From contig JAUNGA010000003.1 of the NCBI GenBank assembly GCA_030524765.1, forward strand, positions 14,439-73,005: a stretch of 58,567 nt of DNA, in the 5' to 3' direction. This document shows positions 52,199-58,567 of this stretch, one piece after another (position 1 is the first letter of the stretch; each line of letters begins with the position of its first letter). The position numbers and the translations under genes are program-made. Source of the DNA: Bacteroidales bacterium. Lineage in GTDB: Bacteria > Bacteroidota > Bacteroidia > Bacteroidales > Muribaculaceae. The notes under the pieces were generated by a model that searched no databases, was not told the DNA's origin, and saw nothing but the letters and a program-made list of their open reading frames with translations.

Positions 52199-52259
52199 CA
52201 AACAATAACATCATCAGCTATAATCGCATGGCTATTTTTAACCATTTTAATACTATATC

Positions 52260-52291
52260 TTGCCGTAAGTGCGAAAAATATATTATCTTCG
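52260..52291 (+). promoter_or_regulatory. Probable promoter of the GH13 gene
   Basis: TTG at 52260-52262, a 21-bp spacer and TATCTTCG at 52284-52291 (one mismatch to TAnnTTTG); 36 nt before the ATG at 52328. Confidence 0.55.
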
Positions 52292-52327
52292 CACAGGAAA
52301 TATCTACTTACCAAACATAACATCTAC

Positions 52328-53743
52328 ATGAAACTAAAACACTTGTTGCTCGTCTCAGCTGCCATCATGCCGGCATTGCATCTGTCGGCCCAGGCCAAGA
52401 CTGAAGACGAGGTTATCCTCCACGCATGGTCGTGGTCGCTTGATACCATCGCAGATAACATGAAAGACATCGCTGCCGCAGGCTATGACTACGTGCAGAC
52501 ATCACCCGTGCAGGCATGCTTTGTGGGCGATGGCGGCGGCATGGCGCTCTTCAGCGAGCCCGGCGACTCTGTGCAGGGCAAATGGTATTATTATTATCAG
52601 CCGACCGACTGGACTATCGGCAACTATATGCTCGGTACACGTGATGACTTCAAGGCCATGTGCGACAGCGCCTACAAATATGGCGTGAAGGTGATTGTCG
52701 ATGTGTTGCCCAATCATACGGCAATCGACCATACCGCAGTGTTGCCCGGTCTTGACAATGCCGTCGGCGGCCACGACAAACTCTATCATGCCAACGGTTT
52801 CAACCCGATACGTGACTACAATGACCGCTATCAGTGCACTACAGGCGAGATGGGCGGCCTGCCTGACGTAAACACCGAGAATCCGGACTTTCAGTACTAC
52901 TACATGCAGTATGTCAACGATCTGATCAATCTGGGTGCACGTGGCTTCCGTTACGATACAGCAAAGCATATCGGTCTGCCCTCAGACCCGCTCGATTCGC
53001 TGGCGGTACGCAATAACTTCTGGGATGTGGCTACCGGTCGCGAGGGTGTGAAGGGTCTGTCGCTGCTGATGCCCGACAGCCTGTTTATCTATGGTGAGGT
53101 GCTGCAGGACCGCAATGTCAAGGAAAATGAATATGCCGAGTATATGGATCTGACGGCAAGTGCCTACGGCCACTTGCTGCGCGATGCTCTGCGTGCGGGC
53201 AGCGCCTCAGAGGCTCTGATCACTGACTGGAATCATTCGGTGTCGCCCGATCGCCTGGTGACATGGGTCGAGAGCCACGACACGTATTGCAACGCACACG
53301 AATCGGCTGACATGACCGACGAGCAGATGCGCATGGGATGGGTGTTCCTGACCGCGCGTCAGCACGGACGCCCGCTCTTCTATAGCCGTCCTGCCGGCAG
53401 CACACGCGATAATTACTGGGGCAACAACCGCATCGGTGCCCGTGGCAATGATGAGTTCAAGCATCCCGAGGTAGTGGCTGCCAACAAATTCCGCGCTGCC
53501 ATGCATGGTGAGGCCGAGGAGATCATGACCGCCAAGGAAGGCGCGGTAGTTGAGATATGCCGAGGCGAGGCCGGCGCCGCTCTGATCAATATGAGCAAGG
53601 ATGCCCACAAGATCAAGATGGGTACCTCTCTGCCCGACGGAACCTATACAGATGCAGTCTCAAATGCCGAATTCAAAGTCAACAAGGGCGTCATTGAGGG
53701 TCGCCTGGCTCCGATGACTTCTTACATTCTCTATGCAGAATAG
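52328..53743 (+). CDS. Secreted alpha-amylase-type GH13 glycoside hydrolase
   Basis: 471 aa from the ATG at 52328, giving a signal peptide (MKLKHLLLVSAAIMPALHLSAQA); the long upstream frame overlaps nlpC and the promoter. GH13 motifs: DVLPNHT (about 125-131), GFRYDTAKH with nucleophile Asp210, IYGEVLQ with acid/base Glu257 and VESHDTY with His317-Asp318. The small C-terminal beta domain ends at SYILYAE. No lipobox or starch-binding domain, and no SusC/SusD pair nearby, so it is not part of a classical polysaccharide-utilisation locus. Probably a periplasmic or secreted amylase releasing malto-oligosaccharides. Confidence 0.94.
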   Translation: MKLKHLLLVSAAIMPALHLSAQAKTEDEVILHAWSWSLDTIADNMKDIAAAGYDYVQTSPVQACFVGDGGGMALFSEPGDSVQGKWYYYYQPTDWTIGNYMLGTRDDFKAMCDSAYKYGVKVIVDVLPNHTAIDHTAVLPGLDNAVGGHDKLYHANGFNPIRDYNDRYQCTTGEMGGLPDVNTENPDFQYYYMQYVNDLINLGARGFRYDTAKHIGLPSDPLDSLAVRNNFWDVATGREGVKGLSLLMPDSLFIYGEVLQDRNVKENEYAEYMDLTASAYGHLLRDALRAGSASEALITDWNHSVSPDRLVTWVESHDTYCNAHESADMTDEQMRMGWVFLTARQHGRPLFYSRPAGSTRDNYWGNNRIGARGNDEFKHPEVVAANKFRAAMHGEAEEIMTAKEGAVVEICRGEAGAALINMSKDAHKIKMGTSLPDGTYTDAVSNAEFKVNKGVIEGRLAPMTSYILYAE

Positions 53744-53803
53744 TCATTTTGTAAGTTAGATGGCGTGAAAAATCGTCATATAGCTATGTTATAAAACATA
53801 TTG

Positions 53804-53848
53804 TTCGTCCACCATGTGAATTTAACACAAGTTAACATGGTGGACGAA
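53804..53848 (+). terminator. Terminator of the GH13 gene
   Basis: A perfect 14-bp stem (ttcgtccaccatgt / acatggtggacgaa), a 17-nt loop and a TTTT tail, 60 bp after the stop. Confidence 0.82.
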
Positions 53849-53979
53849 TTTTAAGCACATCGCCCAAGTTTTATATAAATTTCTTAAAAATTAGGGTACT
53901 CTTAGTAAAACATTAGCACCAATGCTTGTTTTTTGCTAAAAAACGAAATTTTAGGGCTGTGTCGGCTAACGATTCAAAA

Positions 53980-54011
53980 TTTGGAAAAACCGAAAACATG
54001 CCTTACCTTTG
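53980..54011 (+). promoter_or_regulatory. Orphan consensus promoter
   Basis: TTTG at 53980-53983, a 20-bp spacer and TACCTTTG at 54004-54011. A perfect consensus with no annotated + strand gene downstream; the next gene is convergent. Confidence 0.75.
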
Positions 54012-54016
54012 TATCG

Positions 54017-54143
54017 GAAATGAAACGACAAGCATTTAGCTTTTTCATAGAAGAAGTTTAAAAGAAATCTGGAATAGACATATTAATCTAACATTAAGTA
54101 CTATGTGTAAGTGAGTAAGAGCGGTCTGTGAAGATCGCTCTTA
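54017..54143 (+). ncRNA. Candidate small RNA / leader-type transcript
   Basis: A transcript starting about 6 nt after the orphan -7 box would run through a 13-codon ORF and end at a hairpin (arms 54116-54126 and 54133-54143, 11 bp with one G-T pair, 6-nt loop). The tail after the hairpin is only moderately T-rich (ttattggttgg). Total about 125 nt. No known RNA family recognised. Confidence 0.45.
54020..54061 (+). other. 13-codon micro-ORF next to the orphan promoter
   Basis: ATG at 54020, 8 nt after the -7 box, encoding MKRQAFSFFIEEV then TAA. Too short for homology; coding potential rests only on promoter position. No runs of one amino acid as in attenuator leaders. Confidence 0.25.
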
Positions 54144-54150
54144 TTGGTTG

Positions 54151-54170
54151 GTATGACGGGCATGTCATAC
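54151..54170. repeat. Short inverted repeat
   Basis: gtatgac-gggcat-gtcatac, 7-bp perfect arms, directly after the small-RNA hairpin. Role unknown. Confidence 0.4.
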
Positions 54171-54204
54171 ATCTGTGGTGAAAGTCCATGTGGGGCGTAA
54201 AGAA

Positions 54205-54231
54205 CAACCGCAGCTTGTGGAGCCGCGGTTG
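54205..54231 (-). terminator. Terminator of the galactose operon
   Basis: caaccgc / gcggttg arms plus an inner 3-bp extension around a TGTGG loop, followed on the minus strand by TTGTTCTTTAC. 22 bp after the last gene. Confidence 0.65.
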
Positions 54232-54252
54232 CCGTGTATATGTCGGTGTGAC

Positions 54253-55158
54253 TTATGCGAAGAGTGGGGTAGGATATTGGCCGGCCTCGTGAAGCGCTGC
54301 GAGCTTGGCAACGACGTCGGGACGGTCGGCGCTGTAGGTCACACCAAACCAGCGTGAGTCAGTGTCGAGCACGCGGACGGTGGCCTCGCCGTTACGGATG
54401 AGTGTGTCAACGCACAGAGGAATGAAGAACTCTGACTTGGGTGTGTTGAGGTCTTTCTCGAGGAATTTGACAAACTCGCGAGCCGAGTAATCGAAGTAGT
54501 CGGGTGTGAAACCCCAGAAGTTCATCGATACGGGTGTCTTGGGATCGAGGGTCTGTATCTGGCCGTTCTCGTCGGTAAAGGTGATGTTGTGGTCTTTGTC
54601 GTAGCTGATGGCTGTGCGCTCGACTACAGATGTGAGCAGGCCGTTGTCGGTGCTGCATACGCCGCGTGCCACCGAACCGTTGTCGGTCATGGTGTTGCCT
54701 ACGCGGAAGCCGACCATAGAATAGTCGCCTTTTTTGTCGCGGGGACGCTGGAGATCGGCTGCCATGACCTCAAACGCGTTTCGCCCGTAGAAGTCATCGG
54801 CATTTATGACGGCAAAGGGTTCGTTGATGGCGCCTGCGCCCATGAGCACGGCGTGGTTGGTGCCCCAGGGTTTTGCGCGGTCGGCGGGACAGGTGAATCC
54901 CTCGGGTAGCGCGTCGATGCTCTGGAATACAACCTCGACAGGGATGCGTCCCTCGTATTTCGACAGGATTTTATCGCGGAAGTCTTTCTCGAAATCTTTG
55001 CGTATAACGAATACTACTTTGCCGAAGCCGGCACGGATGGCGTCGAAGATAGAGTAATCCATGATGGTCTCGCCGTTCGGGCCCAGACCGTCGAGCTGTT
55101 TGAGACCGCCGTAACGGCTGCCCATGCCTGCTGCAAGTACGAATAATGTAGGTTTCAT
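54253..55158 (-). CDS. Sugar-phosphate nucleotidyltransferase (NTP_transferase family)
   Basis: 301 aa. The N-terminus LFVLAAGMGSRYGGLKQLD carries the pyrophosphorylase signature G-x-G-x-R and catalytic Lys; GTNHAVLMGAGAINEPFAVINADDFYG near 97-122 (key residues GT, NADD) is the uridine- or thymidine-nucleotide/metal site. The C-terminal part has WGFTPDYFDYSAREFVKFL. It makes an NDP-sugar plus PPi from a sugar-1-phosphate. In an operon with galK, galE and galM but no galT, it may activate galactose-1-phosphate directly, or supply UDP-glucose for GalE; the substrate is not proven. Confidence 0.9.
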   Translation of the reverse strand: MKPTLFVLAAGMGSRYGGLKQLDGLGPNGETIMDYSIFDAIRAGFGKVVFVIRKDFEKDFRDKILSKYEGRIPVEVVFQSIDALPEGFTCPADRAKPWGTNHAVLMGAGAINEPFAVINADDFYGRNAFEVMAADLQRPRDKKGDYSMVGFRVGNTMTDNGSVARGVCSTDNGLLTSVVERTAISYDKDHNITFTDENGQIQTLDPKTPVSMNFWGFTPDYFDYSAREFVKFLEKDLNTPKSEFFIPLCVDTLIRNGEATVRVLDTDSRWFGVTYSADRPDVVAKLAALHEAGQYPTPLFA

Positions 55159-55171
55159 TGTCGGTCAAAAC

Positions 55172-56209
55172 TTATTTGTTGTCAAATCTGAATTCGATTG
55201 TCTGACGGTACTCCTTTCCCGGTTCGAGTAGAGTCGAGGGGAAGTCGTGCCGGTTGGGGGCATCAGGGAAGGCCTGGCATTCGATGGCCACGCCGTCGTA
55301 GTCGTGGTAGGTCGCACCGTCTTTGCCGGCCGGACAGCCTTCGAGCCAGTTGCCTGTGTAGACTTGCACGCCGGGCTGTGTGGTGGCTACAGTGAGCCGT
55401 CGGCCTGAGTGTTCGTCGACGAGCACTGCTGCTTCGTTGAGAGAGCCGTTGCCGTCGATCACCCAGCAGTTGTCATAACCTTTGCCATAGCGTAATGCGG
55501 GAAAGTCGGCTTTGATGTCGCGGCCGATCTCGTGGGCGGTGGTGAAGTCCATGGGGGTACCCGCTACCGCTGCAGGCTCGCCGACAGGGATAAGGGTGTC
55601 GTCGGTGGGCAGATAGCGCGATGCGTTGAGTTGCAAGGTATGGCCGAGCACCGAGCCCGAGGCATGTCCGCCGAGGTTCCAGTAGGCGTGGTTGGTGAGA
55701 TTGATCACGGTCTTGGCATCTGTTACGGCCTGCAGGTCGAGGCGCAGGGTGCAGTTGTCATCGAAGGTGTATGTGGCAGTGACATCGAGTCGGCCCGGAT
55801 AACCCTCCTCGCCGTCGGCTGAGGTGTATCCGAGTGTTACCGAATCGGCTGTGGCGGAGATAAGGGTCCAAAGCCGGTTCTGAAATCCTGTAGGGCCGCC
55901 GTGCAGTGCGTTCGGCCCGTTGTTGATGGCGAGGGTGTACTCCTTGCCGTCGATCGAGAAGTGACCGCGGGCGATGCGGTTGGCATAGCGTCCGGGCACC
56001 TTGCCGGCACAAGGACCGTCGGCCATGTAGTCGGCAGGGTCGGCATAGCCGAGCACCACGTCGTCGAGGCGGCCGTGACGGTCGGGCACGCGCACTGCCA
56101 CGATACCGGCTCCGAGAGTCGACAGTGTGGCTGATGCACCCGATGAGTTGGTGATGGTCAGCAGGGTGATGTCGCCGACCGATGTATTGAATGTCTCTTT
56201 TGTGATCAT
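55172..56209 (-). CDS. galM: Aldose 1-epimerase (galactose mutarotase)
   Basis: 345 aa from the ATG at 56209 overlapping the galE stop (ATGA); the longer frame lies within galE. Mutarotase fold: GYADPADYM, GRYANRIARG (about 75-84), NALHGGPTGFQNR (about 100-112), NLTNHAYWNLGG with the catalytic His (about 170-181) and the Glu in AIECQAFPDAPN (about 305). Interconverts beta- and alpha-galactose, the galactokinase substrate. No signal peptide, so cytosolic. 13 bp before the nucleotidyltransferase gene. Confidence 0.95.
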   Translation of the reverse strand: MITKETFNTSVGDITLLTITNSSGASATLSTLGAGIVAVRVPDRHGRLDDVVLGYADPADYMADGPCAGKVPGRYANRIARGHFSIDGKEYTLAINNGPNALHGGPTGFQNRLWTLISATADSVTLGYTSADGEEGYPGRLDVTATYTFDDNCTLRLDLQAVTDAKTVINLTNHAYWNLGGHASGSVLGHTLQLNASRYLPTDDTLIPVGEPAAVAGTPMDFTTAHEIGRDIKADFPALRYGKGYDNCWVIDGNGSLNEAAVLVDEHSGRRLTVATTQPGVQVYTGNWLEGCPAGKDGATYHDYDGVAIECQAFPDAPNRHDFPSTLLEPGKEYRQTIEFRFDNK

Positions 56210-57234
56210 GACATGTGTCGTATGTGTTTCTCCCATGCCCATGCCGAGCGAAGGGTGTCGTCAAGCGAGCGTTCGGCTTTCCATCCGAGGACTTCGTTGG
56301 CGAGTGATGTGTCTGCCCATACGGCCGGTACGTCACCGGGGCGGCGTGCCACGATCTTGTAAGGGAGCTTGATGTCGTTTACAGCCTCGAATCGCGAGAT
56401 GAGCTCGAGCACTGAGACGGGACGACCTGTGCCGACGTTGAATATTTCGTATTTCTCGGCCATTTTGCCGGCTGTCATGCGTCTGACAGCTGCTACATGG
56501 GCTTTGGCAAGATCGACCACGTCGATGTAGTCGCGCAGACATGTGCCGTCGGGGGTGTCATAGTCGTCGCCGAAGACGCTCAGGCACTCGCGGATGCCGG
56601 CAGCGGTCTGGGTGACGAATGGCAGCAGATTGTTGGGCACACCGCGGGGCAACTCGCCTATGAGAGCCGAGGGATGGGCGCCGATGGGGTTGAAGTAGCG
56701 CAGGGCTATGCCGTAGAGTCCTGCATAGGCACGGCAGCAGTCGTGCAGAATGTCTTCGGCGATCTGCTTTGTGTTGCCATATGGTGATGTGGCTGGCTGA
56801 CGAGGTGTCTGCTCGGTGACGGGCAAAGTATCGGCCTCGCCGTAGACGGTGGCCGATGATGAGAAGAGTATGTTGGGGCGGTTGAAGTCGTGCATCATCT
56901 CGACGATGTTCATGAACGACACAAGATTGTTCTGATAGTATTTTAGAGGTTCGTCCATCGACTCGCCCACGGCCTTGTAGGCTGCAAAGTGGATAACCGT
57001 GTTGAACTGATGCCGCTCGAAGACTCCACGCAGGGCGTCTTTGTCGCATGTGTCGACGAGCTCGAATGCAACCTTTTGGCCGAGAATCCGCTCTACGCCG
57101 TCGATGGCGCCACGTTCGGAGTTTGACAGGTTGTCAATGATCACGACGTCGAATCCCGCCTCGACAAGAGCGACGGCTGTGTGCGAGCCGATATAGCCTG
57201 CACCGCCTGAAATAAGAACTGTCTCTTTATTCAT
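56206..57234 (-). CDS. galE: UDP-glucose 4-epimerase
   Basis: 342 aa. Rossmann motif GGAGYIGSHT at about 9-18, DNLSNSERGA near 36, and the catalytic SSSATVYGE with SPYGNTKQIAEDI (Tyr-x3-Lys, about 150) characteristic of GalE in the short-chain dehydrogenase family. PDGTCLRDYIDVVDLAKAH near 230. Interconverts UDP-galactose and UDP-glucose. 27 bp after galK and coupled to galM by a 4-bp overlap. Confidence 0.96.
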   Translation of the reverse strand: MNKETVLISGGAGYIGSHTAVALVEAGFDVVIIDNLSNSERGAIDGVERILGQKVAFELVDTCDKDALRGVFERHQFNTVIHFAAYKAVGESMDEPLKYYQNNLVSFMNIVEMMHDFNRPNILFSSSATVYGEADTLPVTEQTPRQPATSPYGNTKQIAEDILHDCCRAYAGLYGIALRYFNPIGAHPSALIGELPRGVPNNLLPFVTQTAAGIRECLSVFGDDYDTPDGTCLRDYIDVVDLAKAHVAAVRRMTAGKMAEKYEIFNVGTGRPVSVLELISRFEAVNDIKLPYKIVARRPGDVPAVWADTSLANEVLGWKAERSLDDTLRSAWAWEKHIRHMS

Positions 57235-57261
57235 TATAGTGTGTGATATGTGTAGTCGGTG

Positions 57262-58401
57262 TTATTCTACGCGACGGGCGCCATCGCTGATGACGACTTC
57301 GTAGATCTTGGGTTCGTGGCCATATCTGGCCGCGAATCTGTCGCGTGCAGTGGCCGTGAACTTGTCGAGGAGGTCGTTCTTTACCAGGTTGATGGTGCAG
57401 CCGCCAAAACCGCCGCCCATGATGCGCGAGCCGGTTACGCCACATTCCCTGGCGATCTCGTTGAGGTAGTCGAGCTCCTCACAGCTTACTTCGTAGTCGT
57501 GAGAGAGTCCGGCATGTGTGGCATACATGCAGCGGCCCACGGTGTCGTAGTCGCCGGCGTTGAGAGCGTCGCATACGTCGAGCACACGCTGTTTCTCCTC
57601 GATGACATATTTGGCGCGCAGGTAGTCTTCGGCGGTGATGTCGCTCTTGATAGCCTCGAGCATGTGCATCTCGGCATCGCGCAGGGTCTCGATGCCGAGA
57701 CGTTTTGCCACTCGCTCGCAAGATGCGCGGCGCTTGTTGTAGGGCGAGTCGGCCAGCTCATGTTTCACGACAGAGTCGACCAGCACGAGGGTATAGCCCT
57801 CGGGGTTGAACGGGAAGTATTCGTATTCGCCCGAACGGCAGTCGAGACGCATGAGGTGACCTTTTTTGCCGAATACGCTGGCAAACTGATCCATGATGCC
57901 GCAGTTAACGCCACAGTAGTTGTGCTCGGTCGACTGGCCTATGCGTGCGAGCTCGAATTTATCGATGGTGTTGCCGTTGAACAGGTCGTTGAGTGCGAAT
58001 GCGAAGCAAGACTCAAGAGCGGCCGATGAGCTGAGGCCTGCACCGAGTGGCACGTTGCCGGCGAATACGGCATCAAAGCCCTTGACGGTGCCTCCGCGTT
58101 TGATGATCTCGCGGCATACGCCGAAAATGTAGCGTGCCCACGACTGCGAGGGAGCATCGGCCTCGTTGAGCCCGAATTCCACATACTCGTCGATGTCGAT
58201 AGAGAACACACGCACGGTGTCGGTGTCGTTGGGGCGGATTTCGGCCATGATCACTTTGTCGATGGCGCCGGGAAATACGAAGCCGCCGTTATAGTCGGTA
58301 TGCTCGCCGATGAGATTGATGCGTCCGGCCGATGCGTAGATCGTGCCTTCGGCGCCGAAACGCTCGGCAAACACTTTGTTGATTATCTCTTTAAGTTCCA
58401 T
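57262..58401 (-). CDS. galK: Galactokinase
   Basis: 379 aa. GHMP-kinase motifs: the galactokinase signature GRINLIGEHTDYNGG (about 26-40), the ATP loop PLGAGLSSSAALE (about 115-127) and GGGFGGC near 345. It phosphorylates alpha-D-galactose at C1. First gene of the operon; the leader from the predicted start at about 58458 is 57 nt. A palindrome overlaps its promoter, suggesting sugar-responsive control. Confidence 0.96.
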   Translation of the reverse strand: MELKEIINKVFAERFGAEGTIYASAGRINLIGEHTDYNGGFVFPGAIDKVIMAEIRPNDTDTVRVFSIDIDEYVEFGLNEADAPSQSWARYIFGVCREIIKRGGTVKGFDAVFAGNVPLGAGLSSSAALESCFAFALNDLFNGNTIDKFELARIGQSTEHNYCGVNCGIMDQFASVFGKKGHLMRLDCRSGEYEYFPFNPEGYTLVLVDSVVKHELADSPYNKRRASCERVAKRLGIETLRDAEMHMLEAIKSDITAEDYLRAKYVIEEKQRVLDVCDALNAGDYDTVGRCMYATHAGLSHDYEVSCEELDYLNEIARECGVTGSRIMGGGFGGCTINLVKNDLLDKFTATARDRFAARYGHEPKIYEVVISDGARRVE

Positions 58402-58453
58402 AATTTTTCAGGTTAGTCAGGTTAGGGTATAACGTTAATAAGCCAATAGATGT

Positions 58454-58491
58454 GTTTCGCCACAAAGTTACGAAAAACTTTGTGACGAAAC
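58454..58491. promoter_or_regulatory. Palindromic candidate operator of the gal operon
   Basis: Arms gtttcgccacaaagtt (58454-58469) and aactttgtgacgaaac (58476-58491) pair over 15 of 16 positions around a 6-nt centre. The palindrome contains the -7 box of the galK promoter and reaches its -33 element, so a bound protein would block or reset transcription initiation. Confidence 0.6.
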
Positions 58492-58494
58492 AAC
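58463..58494 (-). promoter_or_regulatory. Promoter of galK-galE-galM operon
   Basis: Minus-strand GTTG (58494-58491), a 20-bp spacer and TAACTTTG (58470-58463). The -33 has one mismatch to TTTG. 61 nt before the galK ATG. Confidence 0.7.
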
Positions 58495-58567
58495 ATCACA
58501 TAGCCGGATGTGCACGGCTGACGCATCTTAAATTTTTACAACGTCAAAACTTTTTAAGGCATAGAGC

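Larger units (their letters stand above)
53744..54252. other. 509-bp intergenic region
   Basis: Contains, in order: the GH13 terminator (53804-53848); an AT-rich stretch without ORFs (53849-53979; a weak TTAGCA/TGCTAA pair near 53920-53937); a full promoter and candidate small RNA (53980-54143); a 7-bp inverted repeat (54151-54170); and the galactose-operon terminator (54205-54231). Confidence 0.6.

Noticed and set aside
52328-53743. Starch-utilisation locus around the GH13 gene
   Set aside because: No SusC/SusD-like, SusR-like or second glycosidase gene is adjacent; GH13 is a single transcription unit.
54017-54143. Attenuator leader for a biosynthetic operon
   Set aside because: The micro-ORF has no repeated amino acid such as Trp or His, and no + strand gene follows; the next gene is convergent.
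1-58567. CRISPR arrays, insertion sequences, rRNA genes
   Set aside because: No regularly spaced repeats, transposase-like proteins with flanking inverted repeats, or rRNA sequence were seen.

Overview
The window looks like a chromosomal stretch of a Bacteroidales bacterium, most plausibly Muribaculaceae-like (the family is an inference). Promoters follow the Bacteroidetes pattern (-33 TTTG, 19-21 bp spacer, -7 TAnnTTTG), Shine-Dalgarno sites are lacking, and the families present (DUF6089, DUF6242, DUF6056, DUF4922, DUF1343/NamZ, paired OmpH/Skp next to BamA, T9SS-like C-terminal tails) are typical of the order. I see no insertion sequence, integrase, CRISPR array, rRNA or SusC/SusD pair.

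Layout. 1-2.2 kb: end of a surface-polysaccharide locus (flippase, GT4). 2.3-3.0 kb: a small DUF6582-like gene and convergent tRNA-Pro(TGG) and tRNA-Arg(CCT). 3.0-7.9 kb: TolC-HlyD-two ABC-2 permease efflux operon with no ATPase. 8.1-11.2 kb: two divergent secreted proteins with sorting-type tails. 11.3-15.4 kb: tilS, a secreted six-hairpin glycosidase and a secreted deaminase-like protein that has lost its zinc ligands. 15.5-22.8 kb: lipid kinase, OadA, CstA, GT2, YjbQ, CrcB and a 2-hydroxyacid dehydrogenase. 22.9-31.6 kb: envelope-biogenesis block (DUF6242, DUF6089, UppS, BamA, two Skp) behind RibD and a zinc peptidase. 31.7-34.8 kb: two convergent AT-richer DUF6056 membrane proteins.

34.9-51.2 kb is the most coherent system: eleven minus-strand genes with overlaps or gaps of at most about 32 bp, closed by a strong terminator. 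Reading downstream they encode a multidomain amidase-like protein, a tandem GT2, a HIT-like DUF4922 protein, a SpoIID-like protein, an AmpG-type permease with a large insert, NamZ exo-muramidase, a D-lactate dehydrogenase-type flavoprotein, a NagX-like acyltransferase, a MurK-like kinase, MurQ and an SGNH hydrolase. Together they suggest peptidoglycan salvage: cleavage outside the cytoplasm, import, phosphorylation, ether cleavage to GlcNAc-6-P plus D-lactate, and lactate oxidation. Upstream lie a lipoprotein NlpC/P60 peptidase and a divergent GH13 amylase.

53.7-54.25 kb is intergenic but holds a full promoter followed by a hairpin, a candidate small RNA with a 13-codon ORF. 54.25-58.4 kb is a galactose operon galK-galE-galM-nucleotidyltransferase without galT, whose promoter is overlapped by a 16-bp-arm palindrome. 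Several genes (tilS, the lipid kinase, nlpC, the micro-ORF) have a -7 box 4-8 nt before their start codon, which predicts leaderless or nearly leaderless transcripts.
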